A stretch of 47,441 nucleotides of DNA, taken from contig NZ_MSKL01000004.1 of NCBI RefSeq assembly GCF_001937665.1, positions 22,687-70,127 on the forward strand, read 5' to 3'. A program made the translations under genes and the position numbers. This DNA comes from Actinomyces oris. Its GTDB lineage: Bacteria > Actinomycetota > Actinomycetes > Actinomycetales > Actinomycetaceae. Under the pieces are notes generated by a model that was not told the origin of the DNA, did no database searches, and was given only the letters and a program-made list of their open reading frames with translations. This document shows, in pieces, positions 23,697 through 33,473 of this stretch. The number at the start of each line of letters is the position of its first letter. The stretch's first letter is position 1.

Positions 23697-25484
23697 TCAC
23701 ATGGATTCAGGACTGGGACTCCTACGGGAACGCGCACTACTCAGCCGTGCCGGCTCCCAGGTGGCTCGGTCGGTGCCCAGCAGGATGGCGAGGCCGATCG
23801 GCGCAACCATGATGATGGGCACCATGTAGCGGAACGGTGTGACGGTGGGCGCCGCGATCAGGAGCGTCGCCCACAGCAGGATCACAGGGGCATAGATCGC
23901 CACCCACTCCCGCCGCCCGGCGTAGACGAACCCGACCACGCTCAGTGCCACCACCCACATCCAGGTTCCCGGACCCGGCGTGGCCTCCATGACCCGTACG
24001 GCGGTGCCCGCCACCCGCTGCAGCGGCTGCGGCAGGAGCGAGTGGTTGATGACGCCGGCGTTGGCGTAGTCCCGAATCAGCTGGTCCCGGCCGGCCGGGT
24101 AGTTCGAGACCGCGGAGATGAAGCGGGACTGCCCATCGGTGCTGATCGGGTCGGCGTCGAAGCGCCACAGGTTGGCGGTATGCACGAGGAATCCTGTGAC
24201 GAAGGGGCGGGGACAGGCCACCAAGGCCCGCCCCCACGCGGAGAGGAACTGGCCGCGGTGCGTGTCGAGGTAGGCGTTGTTGAAGGTCGGGGAGTCCTTG
24301 GTCGGGTCGACGCTGGCGGGCCGGTAGACCTGTTTCCAGACCTCGGGCTCCAGGACGTTGTCGAAGACCTGCCGGCTTGCCGACGGCAGGCAGTCGGCGT
24401 CGTGGACCAGTGTGTAGCCGATCATCTGCAGCGGGATCCCCAGGGCCTCCTTGGCGTGCTGGGACTGCGCCGTCGCAGCCGTGGGAACGACGATGATGAC
24501 CAGGGTGACGGCGCTGACCACCAGCGCTCGGCGCAGGTGCGCCCGCGACCACCACACCATCAGCGCCAGGATCACCAGAACCACCGGCAGGGCGTTGTTG
24601 CGCATGAGCGCGAACCCCGCCGGTGCCGCCACCACCACCGCGATGCCGCGCCTGCTCATCAGCACCTGCCCGGCACTGGCGCGCACCACCAGCAGCACCG
24701 GGATGAGCAGGGTGGTGAACAGGGAGAAGGCCGCGTCCTTGACCACGGCGAAGGAGTAGTCGGCCACCAGCGGCATGAGCGTGCAGTAGGCGATGAGAAG
24801 CCCGGTCACCCGGCGCGAGGCGCCCTGACGGTCCAGGAAGACCGCGACGCCGCTCACGCAGGCCGCCCACAGCAGCATCTGCCCCACCGACAGCAGCACG
24901 ACGCCGGTCAGATCGCCTCCGACCAGGCGTCCCAGACGGAACAGGACCCCGATCGAAAGTCCGTAGGTGATCGGGTGCTGGGCCCCTGCCCCGATCGGAT
25001 CCCTCAGGATCCAGGCCGTGTCGTTCATCGAGGCCATCGGCCACAGGTGCGCGTACAGGAGGGACCAACAGATCAGCGGAATCAGGAATGCCAGCAGTGC
25101 CAGCCGACGGCGGTCCCTCCACCCCGCCCCGGGCTGCGCTCCGACTTCCTGCGAACGGCGGCTCCTGCGCCGCGCGGCCAGGTCCACCAGCGCCAGGAGC
25201 CCCCAGCACGCGGCGCCGCTGAGAACCAGTGCCACCAGGAGACGCACTGGGTTGAAGGAGCCCTCCTGGAGCAGGCCGGTGGCCCGTTGGACCCGCCCCA
25301 CCACTTGTGAGGCGGCGTCCACCGCTGCGAAGGCCGCCGCGAAGAGAATCGAGGCCGCTGCCCGACGCCGCAGGTGACGGTTTCCCCCCTCCGTCAGGTC
25401 CTCGGACCGGTCGGATGGGGAGGCGGAGCGGAACGGGGGCGGTAGGCACAGTGGCACGGGCGTTGATCTCCAGTCCGGGGGCAC
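23697..25484 (-). CDS. DUF6020 polytopic membrane protein, GT-C-like
   Basis: 595 residues if it starts at GTG 25484; there is no in-frame ATG near the true N-terminus, and GTG 25517 is an alternative, so the start is uncertain. About 12-13 hydrophobic segments follow a short charged N-terminus. The first large outer loop has YAHLWPMASMNDTAWILRDPIGAGAQHPITYGL, with Asp and His placed as in GT-C transferases (compare the D...QHP pattern of DUF6020). A second soluble loop includes DADCLPSASRQVFDNVLEPEVWKQVYRP and later LWRFDADPIS. The C-terminus ends in hydrophobic spans. The divergent neighbour at 25588 encodes a polyprenyl-phosphate-sugar synthase-like GT2, which could make its donor. Function inferred. 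Confidence 0.7.
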   Translation of the reverse strand: MPPDWRSTPVPLCLPPPFRSASPSDRSEDLTEGGNRHLRRRAAASILFAAAFAAVDAASQVVGRVQRATGLLQEGSFNPVRLLVALVLSGAACWGLLALVDLAARRRSRRSQEVGAQPGAGWRDRRRLALLAFLIPLICWSLLYAHLWPMASMNDTAWILRDPIGAGAQHPITYGLSIGVLFRLGRLVGGDLTGVVLLSVGQMLLWAACVSGVAVFLDRQGASRRVTGLLIAYCTLMPLVADYSFAVVKDAAFSLFTTLLIPVLLVVRASAGQVLMSRRGIAVVVAAPAGFALMRNNALPVVLVILALMVWWSRAHLRRALVVSAVTLVIIVVPTAATAQSQHAKEALGIPLQMIGYTLVHDADCLPSASRQVFDNVLEPEVWKQVYRPASVDPTKDSPTFNNAYLDTHRGQFLSAWGRALVACPRPFVTGFLVHTANLWRFDADPISTDGQSRFISAVSNYPAGRDQLIRDYANAGVINHSLLPQPLQRVAGTAVRVMEATPGPGTWMWVVALSVVGFVYAGRREWVAIYAPVILLWATLLIAAPTVTPFRYMVPIIMVAPIGLAILLGTDRATWEPARLSSARSRRSPSPESM

Positions 25485-25587
25485 ATGAGAAAGCGCCTCA
25501 GCACCGGCACCATTCACACGATCGCCGGGCTCGCAGCGGGTGCCGCTAGAATAGCCCCTACTCAGCACTCGTCCTGATTGGAACCAG
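25485..25587. promoter_or_regulatory. Divergent promoter with overlapping TAGAAT / TATTCT boxes
   Basis: TAGAAT at 25547-25552 on plus would give a transcript start about 28 nt before the GT2 GTG at 25588. On minus, TATTCT at 25553-25548 overlaps it and could serve the DUF6020 gene. No clear -35 element or good ribosome binding site is visible on either side. Confidence 0.35.
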
Positions 25588-26526
25588 GTGGATCTCTCCA
25601 AGCTCGATATCGCAGCGATCGTCCCGTGCCACAACGAGGAGGGCGCGATCGCAAAGGTCGTCGCCGACCTCCTGGCGGCCGTTCCCACGATGCGCGTCTT
25701 CGTCTATGACAACTGCTCAACCGACCGCACCGCCGAGGTCGCGGCCGCCGCCGGTGCCATCGTTCGCCGTGAGGAGCGCAAGGGCAAGGGCAACGTGGTC
25801 CGCCGGGCCTTCGCCGATGTCGAGGCCGATATCTACGTCATGATCGATGGTGATGACACCTATGACGCCGCCGCCCTGCCCGATATGATCGCGGCCCTCC
25901 TGGAGGGGCCCTACGACCACGTCCTGGGCGTTCGCCGTGACGTGCAGGAGAAGAGCTCCTACCGCCCCGGCCATGAGGCCGGTAACAAGGCCTTCAACCG
26001 CCTGACCTCCCGGGTCTTCGGGACCCACGTCACCGATATGCTCTCCGGCTACCGCGTCTTCTCGCGCCGGTTCGTCAAGTCCTTCCCCGCCATGAGCCGG
26101 GAGTTCGAGATCGAGACCGAGCTGACGGTTCATGCCGCCACTCTGCGCGTGCCCCAGGTCGAGGTGCCGGTCGGCTTCAAGGAGCGCGCCGCCGGCACGG
26201 AGTCCAAGCTCAACACCTTCTCCGACGGATTCAAGATCCTGGGGCTCATTGGGCGTCTCGTGCGCGATGAGCGCCCCATCCTCTTCTACGGCACCTTGGG
26301 GTTCCTCACGTGGGTCGTCGCCGTCGTCCTGGGCATCCCGGTTGTCGGGCACTTCCTGAAGTTCGGCGACGTCCCCCGCTTCCCCACCTTCTTCCTGAGC
26401 GTCGGACTGGTGACGCTCGGTTTCCTGTGGATGATGCTGGGGGTCATCCAGGCGGGGCTGCGGCACTCGCGGGCCAACGCCGCCCGCCTGTCATACCTCG
26501 CCTACCCGGCCGTCTCGCGCCCGTAG
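25588..26526 (+). CDS. GT2 polyprenyl-phosphate-sugar synthase-like with two C-terminal membrane spans
   Basis: 312 residues, GTG start. IAAIVPCHNEEGAIAKVVADLL, VFVYDNCSTDRT, KGKGNVVRRAFADVEADIYVMIDGDDTYDAAALPDM, VTDMLSGYRVFSRRFVKSFP and GFEIETEL-like FEIETELTVHAA are the dolichyl-phosphate-mannose-synthase / ArnC motif order. After about residue 240 come two hydrophobic segments (FYGTLGFLTWVVAVVLGIPVVG and FFLSVGLVTLGFLWMMLGVIQAG), so unlike the 4472-5188 enzyme it anchors itself and needs no DUF2304 partner. The expected product is an undecaprenyl-phosphate sugar used by a GT-C enzyme outside the cell. The sugar is unknown. It is convergent with rmlB. Confidence 0.88.
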   Translation: MDLSKLDIAAIVPCHNEEGAIAKVVADLLAAVPTMRVFVYDNCSTDRTAEVAAAAGAIVRREERKGKGNVVRRAFADVEADIYVMIDGDDTYDAAALPDMIAALLEGPYDHVLGVRRDVQEKSSYRPGHEAGNKAFNRLTSRVFGTHVTDMLSGYRVFSRRFVKSFPAMSREFEIETELTVHAATLRVPQVEVPVGFKERAAGTESKLNTFSDGFKILGLIGRLVRDERPILFYGTLGFLTWVVAVVLGIPVVGHFLKFGDVPRFPTFFLSVGLVTLGFLWMMLGVIQAGLRHSRANAARLSYLAYPAVSRP

Positions 26527-26576
26527 AGGTCTGCCTGACGAACCGGGACGTGCTCCGGGACCGGCGACGGAGACGA

Positions 26577-26605
26577 GTGTGGAGTCCCTGCAGGGGACCC
26601 CACAC
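26577..26605. terminator. Hairpin between convergent GT2 and rmlB genes
   Basis: GTGTGG-A-GTCCC pairs with GGGAC-C-CCACAC around a short TGCAG-type loop: 11 base pairs with one A/C mismatch, in the 110-nt spacer between convergent genes. No T-run follows on either strand, so it may be a weak or bidirectional terminator. Confidence 0.55.
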
Positions 26606-26636
26606 ATCATGAGCCGTCGGCGACGACGCTTCCCGG

Positions 26637-28039
<1,403 letters not shown>

Positions 28040-30217
28040 ATGAAAGTCCCTCGTCCTCGTGTCCGCACTGTCTACCGTGCTGTCGGGCTGGCCGCTCTGG
28101 CCCCGCTCCTCCTGTCCGGCCTGGTCCCCGTGGCCGTCGCCGCACCTGAGGCCGGTGACCCCGGTGGCCCGGGCAGCGCCTCCGGTCATGCTGCCGGCTC
28201 CGCCGGCCAGGCCGACAGTCCCGCTCCGGTCCAGATCCTCGACCTGACCACCTCCGGCGGACAGGCCACCGATATCGCCCAGTCGGGTCTCGACGACGCC
28301 CGGCCTAATACTGGGTCGGGCGCCAATGGTGGCGCTCGGCCTGATGCCGGGTCGGGCGCCAATGGTGACGCTCGGCCTGATGCCGGGTCGGGCGCCACTG
28401 GTGACGCCCGGCCTGGTACTGGGTCGGGTACCGGTGGCGACGCCCCGCACGGTCCGGAGGCGTCGACGCCGTCGGCCCAAGGAGCCAGCGGCTCGGGCAG
28501 TGGCAACGGTGCCTCGGTGCTCCCGGCGCTGGCGACCGGCGGTCGGGTCCCCTCCGTCCTGCCCGCTGCGACCGACCCGCAGGCCGACGCCGCCCTCCTG
28601 ACCGACCCGCTTCAGGTGGACCGCTTCCTCGTTGCGGGCTTCACCTGGGCCGGCGGCGCTGACCTTCCCGAGGGCGTGCGCATCTACCTGCGTGTTCGCG
28701 AGAACGGCACCTGGTCTCCCTGGTACCTCAATGAGGCGGCTGACTCCGGGCGCGACGACCGCGAGACCGCCGGCACCGGTGAGTTCGTCACCGGCGGGGC
28801 CGACGCCGTCCAGGCCTCCGTTGTCGGGAGCTCACTGCCCGCTGGGCTCAAGCTCGTCCTCGTCCCCTCCCAGCCCCAGGGCGAGGAGGTCCTGGACTCG
28901 GGTGACGTCTCGACCACCGATGCCACGCCGACACCGGTCGTTGAGGAGGCAGCCGCTTGGCAGCCCGGGCCCGGTCGGGACGAGGTGTCGGGGGATGTAG
29001 GTGGGCCGGCTGTTCTGTCGGCTCCGGAGCTGACGACGGCATCCACCACGTCTGCGGTGTCGACCACGACGGCGCTGTCCGAGAGCGCTGTGCCAGCCGC
29101 TGTCCCAGCCACTGTGCCGGTCTCAGTGCCGGCTGCTGCGCCGGCTGGGACGACCGCCAACGGGCTGCCGGTGCCGGTCACCACCCGAGCCGAGTGGGGC
29201 GCCAACCCCTCCTACATGAGCTGGGACCCCGACTACGAGGACGCCGGTCACGTCGTCGTCCACCACACTGCCGGCACCAACAACTACTCCGCCGGGCAGT
29301 CCGCCTCCATCGTGCGGGGCATCTACTACTACCACGCGGTCACCCTGGACTGGGGCGACATCGGCTACAACTTCCTCATCGACAAGTACGGCACCGTCTT
29401 CGAAGGACGCTCCGGCTCCGTGGCCGCTCCCGCCGGCGAGATGAGCGTCGGAGCGCACGCCCGCGGCGTCAACACCGGCACCATGGGCCTGTCCATGATG
29501 GGCGACTACAGCAGCGTCAGTCCCTCGGATGCTCAGCTGAACGCGGTGGGCAGGATGGCCGGATGGTTCTTCAAGCGCGCCGGCATCGCGGATGCCAACG
29601 GCCATGCGGGTCTGCACGTGTGGACCACTGAGCGCTACCAGGCGGGCTCCACCATCTCGATGCCCCGGATCCTGGGGCACCGGGATGTCGGCTACACCAC
29701 CTGCCCCGGGAACGTCGGCTACTCCAAGCTCAGCGCCATCCGCTCCATCGCGCAGACACAGATCGATGGCGGCTCGGCGTCGTCGACCGCCCCGGGATCC
29801 GTGACCCTGCGTGGGGCGATTCTGACGGCCTGGACTGCTGCTGGTGGGGAGCGCTCCAAGATGGGGCTGCCCACGACCAGTGAGATCGCCTCGTCCAAGG
29901 GTGGGGTGTATCAGCGTTTTGAGCACGGTGTGGCGTACTGGACCCGGGCGACCGGGGCGCAGTTCGTGGCCGAGCCGGTGCTGAGTGCCTGGGGCGGCTA
30001 CTGGTACGAGAAGGGCTCGATGGGTTACCCGCGCAGCGGTGTGGTGAGCGGTCCTGGTGGCGGCTTCCGTCAGAGCTTCGAGGGAGGTGTTGCCTACTGG
30101 CGTTCCGGGGGCAAGGCCAGCTTCGTGCGTGGGGCGATTCTGACGGCCTGGACTGCTGACGGCCTGGACCGCTGCTGGTGGGGAGCGCTCCAAGATGGGG
30201 CTGCCCGTCGGTTATGA
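28040..30217 (+). CDS. Secreted PGRP-type N-acetylmuramoyl-L-alanine amidase with LGFP repeats, 3' end frameshifted
   Basis: 725 residues as it stands. Signal peptide about 1-35 (VGLAALAPLLLSGLVPVAVA). A Gly/Ala/Pro/Asp linker includes four 12-residue tandem repeats at about 87-134. A beta-rich region (about 190-310) and an Ala/Val/Thr-rich linker precede the PGRP/Amidase_2 domain at about 380-570: RAEWGANPSYMSW, VVVHHTAGTNN (zinc His near 408) and GHRDVGYTTCPG (His 547, Cys 555). LGFP-type wall-binding repeats run from about 588. A 16-bp tandem duplication at 30140-30171 shifts the last repeat out of frame; without it the protein would end near 30305 with GLPVGYEVRQADGTVTQTFE. It probably trims peptidoglycan. 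Domain calls are firm; whether the frameshift is biological is not known. Confidence 0.88.
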   Translation: MKVPRPRVRTVYRAVGLAALAPLLLSGLVPVAVAAPEAGDPGGPGSASGHAAGSAGQADSPAPVQILDLTTSGGQATDIAQSGLDDARPNTGSGANGGARPDAGSGANGDARPDAGSGATGDARPGTGSGTGGDAPHGPEASTPSAQGASGSGSGNGASVLPALATGGRVPSVLPAATDPQADAALLTDPLQVDRFLVAGFTWAGGADLPEGVRIYLRVRENGTWSPWYLNEAADSGRDDRETAGTGEFVTGGADAVQASVVGSSLPAGLKLVLVPSQPQGEEVLDSGDVSTTDATPTPVVEEAAAWQPGPGRDEVSGDVGGPAVLSAPELTTASTTSAVSTTTALSESAVPAAVPATVPVSVPAAAPAGTTANGLPVPVTTRAEWGANPSYMSWDPDYEDAGHVVVHHTAGTNNYSAGQSASIVRGIYYYHAVTLDWGDIGYNFLIDKYGTVFEGRSGSVAAPAGEMSVGAHARGVNTGTMGLSMMGDYSSVSPSDAQLNAVGRMAGWFFKRAGIADANGHAGLHVWTTERYQAGSTISMPRILGHRDVGYTTCPGNVGYSKLSAIRSIAQTQIDGGSASSTAPGSVTLRGAILTAWTAAGGERSKMGLPTTSEIASSKGGVYQRFEHGVAYWTRATGAQFVAEPVLSAWGGYWYEKGSMGYPRSGVVSGPGGGFRQSFEGGVAYWRSGGKASFVRGAILTAWTADGLDRCWWGALQDGAARRL
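28298..28441 (+). repeat. Four tandem copies of a 36-bp coding repeat
   Basis: Units begin at 28298, 28334, 28370 and 28406 and encode variants of ARPDAGSGANGD (12 residues). Units 2 and 3 are almost identical and the outer units have diverged. The repeat keeps the reading frame, so copy-number change would lengthen or shorten the linker without breaking the amidase. Confidence 0.9.
29808..30206 (+). repeat. Direct repeat of 65 bp in the LGFP region, second copy with a 16-bp tandem duplication
   Basis: The 65-nt segment 29808-29872 recurs at 30126-30206. The second copy is 81 nt because a 16-nt stretch, CTGACGGCCTGGACTG (30140-30155), is followed by a near copy (30156-30171, one base different). 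Sixteen is not a multiple of three, so the downstream frame moves by one base. The identity of the copies, in coding DNA, is much higher than protein similarity requires and suggests recent duplication or gene conversion. Confidence 0.88.
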
Positions 30218-30324
30218 GGTCCGCCAAGCAGACGGAACCGTGACCCAGACCTTCGAGAAGGGACGGATCTCCGTTTCACCCACGGGAACGGCGACGATCG
30301 GCTGATATCGGATCGAGGCGCGCG

Positions 30325-30364
30325 GCGGGGCGGTCAGGAGTGCATGAGACACTGGCCGCCCCGC
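30325..30364 (+). terminator. Intrinsic terminator after the amidase gene
   Basis: GCGGGGCGG (30325-30333) pairs perfectly with CCGCCCCGC (30356-30364), with an additional inner AGTG/CACT pairing, and is followed by TGTTTCTTC. This is the most convincing rho-independent terminator in the window. It separates the amidase from the rhamnan operon. Confidence 0.75.
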
Positions 30365-30416
30365 TGTTTCTTCATCAACCGCCTTCGTCGACCAGCCTGC
30401 CGGGAAGGGCCGCCAC

Positions 30417-32486
30417 ATGAACCGAGGAATCGTCTACTTCCACTTCGATTCTCATCATCAGGTCCGTGACTACGTCGTCCATGCCCTGGCCTCCTTGCGC
30501 CCCCATGCGGAGCACATCCTGGTGGTCTCCAACTCTCCCGTCGATGATGCCGACCGGGCTCGGCTGGAGACCTCCTGCGACGAGATCCTTGAGCGCCCCA
30601 ACGAGGGGCTCGACGTCGGCGCCTACCGGGCCGGGCTGGAGCACCTCGGCTGGGACCGGCTCGCCGACTTCGACGAGCTCATCCTGACCAACCACACCTA
30701 CTACGCGCCGCTACGACCCTGGGAGGAGGTTCTCACCCGGACCGGAAGCCGGCGCGACATCTCGTTCTGGGGCATGACCGAGCACGGCGTCATGCGCCCC
30801 CACCCCTTCCTCGCCAAGCGCGAGCTGCCCCGTCACATCCAGTCGCACTGGATCGCGGTGCGCCGTCGGCTGCTGTCGGACCCGGCCTTCCGGGAGTACT
30901 GGGAGCAGATGCCGCCGGTCTCCTCCTACCGCGACTCCATCCAGTGGCACGAGTCGCGCTTCACCGACCACTTCACCGGGATCGGCCACTCCTACGAGGT
31001 CGCCTTCCCCGTGGACCGCTACCACTCGGACAACCCGGCCATCGAGGAGGCCCCGGCACTGCTGGCCGATGGCTGCCCCCTGCTCAAGCGCCGGGCGTTC
31101 TTCCACGATCCCCTTCACCAGGACCGCCAGGCGGTCGTCGGCGGGGACCTGCTGAAGGCCGCTGCACAGGCGGGCTACAACGAGGACCTCATTCTGTCCG
31201 ACGTCGTCCATACCGCGGCCGCCCGTGACCTCATCGTCAACGCGGGGCTCACCGAGGTCGTGACCGAGTCCGCCCTCGGGTCCGCAGAGCCCGGCCCAGA
31301 CGCGAGCTCGCCCGCTCGGCAGCCCTCGGGCTGCGTCGTCGTACACGTCCCGGCAGCAGGGGAGGGGGGCGAGCGCGCCGAGGCGGACGGTCTTGCTCAG
31401 CGCCTGGCGAGCCTGCCACCGCACTGGCGGGTGGTGGTCACCTCACCCGAACCGCTGGATGCCGCCGACCTGGAGCGCGTCACCGGCCGCCGCCCAGTGG
31501 ACGAGGACGGGGCGGCGGGGGACACGGCTGTCGCCTTCCGCGCGGTGCGCGACCTCGATCCGCGCGGAACCATCGCCTTCCTCACCGAGTGCGACGACCT
31601 GTGGGATCCCGGGCGCTCCGCCTCCTCCAATGGTGACGGCGTCAGCGATGGCAGCGGTGGCGGCGATGACGGTGTGGACCTCGTCCTGAGGATCACGGCG
31701 GGGCCCCTGAACGGTCCCGAGCAGGGGGCCGACAACGTCGCCCGCCGCCAGATCCTCGACTGCCTGCTGGACTCGCCGGGACACGTGGCCGGTCTCATCG
31801 ACCTCTTCGAGTCTCACCCCAGCCTCGGGGTGGTCATGCCCGCCGCCTGCCACATCGGCTGGCCTCACGGCGGGCCCCAGTGGGACGGCCTGGCCGGCGC
31901 GGCCGAGGCCCTGTCCCGGCGGCTCGGCCTGACGGCGGCCCTGGACCCGATCGCCCCGGCGGTGCCGGTCGGCGCCATGTTCCTGGCTCGCCCGGAGGCG
32001 CTGCGCACACTGAGTGAGGGGGCCAAGGAGCTGGTGCGGATGACCGAGCAGGCAGCCGCCGACCCCGAGGAGTCGGTGCGGCGTCTGCGGCGCGCCCGCG
32101 TCGCCGAGGTGCTCGAGCTGCTGACCGTCTACGCGGCCATGTCCAGCGGCTTCCACCCCCGCGAGGTGCTCACCCCCACCTGGGCCGGGCGGCTCTACGG
32201 CGCCCTGGCCTACAAGCAGCGGGCCCTCACCGCGGACCTACCGGCCTACACCGACGAACAGGTCAGGTTCCTGCAGGCCCGGTTCGGGCCCCGGGCCGGG
32301 CTGGGGCCGAGAATGCGCTCCTACGTCGATGTCCATCACCCTGAGATGGCGGGCGCCCTCAAACCCGCATACCGTTACGTCACTGGTGGGGCGAAGGGCG
32401 TCACCGATGGCGTCAAGGGAGCGGCGAGATCCCTCGGCGGGCGTCTGCGCCCCCGGCGATCCGCGCGGCCCGCCTCCGACGCGTGA
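30417..32486 (+). CDS. RgpF-like rhamnan synthesis protein
   Basis: 689 residues, ATG preceded by GGGAAGGG. The N-terminal 300 residues match the RgpF (rhamnan synthesis F) family: VYFHFDSHHQVRDYVVHALASL, LVVSNSPV, RPNEGLDVGAYRAGLEHLGW, DELILTNHTYYAPLRPWEE, SFWGMTEHG, HIQSHWIAVRRRLL, then CPLLKRRAFFHDP. The second half (from about 305) retains the family's later region (LDSPGHVAGLIDLFESHPSLGVVMPA, VPVGAMFLARPEAL) but has a Gly/Ser/Asp-rich insertion near 400-425. RgpF in streptococci takes part in extending the rhamnan backbone from dTDP-L-rhamnose on the cytoplasmic face. A second RgpF-like gene lies at 33474. The C-terminus is basic. Family secure; linkage made is unknown. Confidence 0.85.
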   Translation: MNRGIVYFHFDSHHQVRDYVVHALASLRPHAEHILVVSNSPVDDADRARLETSCDEILERPNEGLDVGAYRAGLEHLGWDRLADFDELILTNHTYYAPLRPWEEVLTRTGSRRDISFWGMTEHGVMRPHPFLAKRELPRHIQSHWIAVRRRLLSDPAFREYWEQMPPVSSYRDSIQWHESRFTDHFTGIGHSYEVAFPVDRYHSDNPAIEEAPALLADGCPLLKRRAFFHDPLHQDRQAVVGGDLLKAAAQAGYNEDLILSDVVHTAAARDLIVNAGLTEVVTESALGSAEPGPDASSPARQPSGCVVVHVPAAGEGGERAEADGLAQRLASLPPHWRVVVTSPEPLDAADLERVTGRRPVDEDGAAGDTAVAFRAVRDLDPRGTIAFLTECDDLWDPGRSASSNGDGVSDGSGGGDDGVDLVLRITAGPLNGPEQGADNVARRQILDCLLDSPGHVAGLIDLFESHPSLGVVMPAACHIGWPHGGPQWDGLAGAAEALSRRLGLTAALDPIAPAVPVGAMFLARPEALRTLSEGAKELVRMTEQAAADPEESVRRLRRARVAEVLELLTVYAAMSSGFHPREVLTPTWAGRLYGALAYKQRALTADLPAYTDEQVRFLQARFGPRAGLGPRMRSYVDVHHPEMAGALKPAYRYVTGGAKGVTDGVKGAARSLGGRLRPRRSARPASDA

Positions 32487-32550
32487 CGGGATCCCGCCCT
32501 TCCACCCCTCCGCCTCATCGTGAGACCCCCACCTGTTAGGATTCCGGTCC
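32487..32550 (+). promoter_or_regulatory. Short spacer with TAGGAT 8 nt before the SDR start
   Basis: TAGGAT at 32537-32542 is 8 nt before ATG 32551, with no Shine-Dalgarno sequence. It fits an internal promoter giving a leaderless transcript for the SDR gene and those after it. Confidence 0.45.
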
Positions 32551-33393
32551 ATGGCACAGACAGTTCTCGTCACTGGAGCCGGCGGCTACATCGGCCGCCA
32601 CGTCGTCACCGCACTGCTGGAGCGGGGCCTGACTGTCAAGGCCCTCGACCTGCGGCTCGACGGCGTCGACGAGCGGGCTGAGAAGGTCCAGCTGGAGCTC
32701 TTCTCCGGGGACACGGACATCTACGATCAGATGGGGCGCCCCGACGTCGTCCTGCACATGGCCTGGCGCGACGGTTTCAAGCACGCCTCCCACGCCCACC
32801 TGGACGACCTGGCCAAGCACTTCCACCTGATCGAGAACCTCTACGCCGGTGGCCTGCCCCAGCTCGCCGTCATGGGCACCATGCATGAGGTCGGCTACTG
32901 GGAGGGCGCCATCGATGAGAACTCGCCCTGCGCTCCCGCCTCGCTGTACGGCATCGCCAAGAACGCCCTGCGCGAGGCCACCTTCCTGTCCGCCCAGGCC
33001 CACGGCGCCATCGCTCAGTGGATCCGCGCCTACTACATCGTCGGAGACGACAAGTTCGGCAACTCGATCTTCTCCAAGCTCCTGGCAGCCGCCGAGGAGG
33101 GGCGCACCACCTTCCCCTTCACCACCGGCAAGAACCGCTACGACTTCATCTCCGTGGACGGCCTGGGCGAGCAGATCGCCGCGATCGTGGACCAGACCGA
33201 GGTCGACGGCATCATCAACGCCTGCACCGGCGAACCCATGACCCTGGCCGAGCGCGTCGAGGCCTACATCCGGGACAACGACCTGGGCATCACCCTGGAG
33301 TACGGGGCATTTCCGGATCGGCCCTACGACTCACCCGGTGTATGGGGCGATCCGACGAAGATCCGCCGTATCCTCGCATCAAGCGCAAGCTGA
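32551..33393 (+). CDS. Short extended-type SDR, NAD-dependent epimerase/reductase
   Basis: 280 residues. VLVTGAGGYIGRHVVTALLERG is the NAD(P)-binding motif; a catalytic-type Tyr-x3-Lys occurs in SLYGIAKNALRE, with VMGTMHEVGYWEG as the preceding strand. FDFISVDGLGEQIAAIV-like YDFISVDGLGEQIAAIVD is the usual post-active-site segment. At 280 residues it is close to RmlD or to short dTDP-4-keto-sugar reductases such as those making dTDP-6-deoxy-L-talose or dTDP-fucose. It is sandwiched between two RgpF-like genes, so its product is probably a donor for this glycan. The exact reaction cannot be read from sequence. Confidence 0.75.
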   Translation: MAQTVLVTGAGGYIGRHVVTALLERGLTVKALDLRLDGVDERAEKVQLELFSGDTDIYDQMGRPDVVLHMAWRDGFKHASHAHLDDLAKHFHLIENLYAGGLPQLAVMGTMHEVGYWEGAIDENSPCAPASLYGIAKNALREATFLSAQAHGAIAQWIRAYYIVGDDKFGNSIFSKLLAAAEEGRTTFPFTTGKNRYDFISVDGLGEQIAAIVDQTEVDGIINACTGEPMTLAERVEAYIRDNDLGITLEYGAFPDRPYDSPGVWGDPTKIRRILASSAS

Positions 33394-33473
33394 CGCGTTC
33401 GGGTGGACCCGTATCGCCCGCTCTTTCCCCTGCCGCAGTGAGCGGCTCTGAACCACTGTCTAGAAGGGACACC

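Noticed and set aside
23583-25310. Long plus-strand open frame opposite the DUF6020 gene
   Set aside because: Composition is His/Arg/Gln/Gly-rich with no family motif; it is an antisense shadow caused by high GC. The minus-strand frame encodes a credible membrane protein.
28298-28441. CRISPR-like array
   Set aside because: The 36-bp units are directly adjacent without spacers and encode an in-frame peptide repeat.
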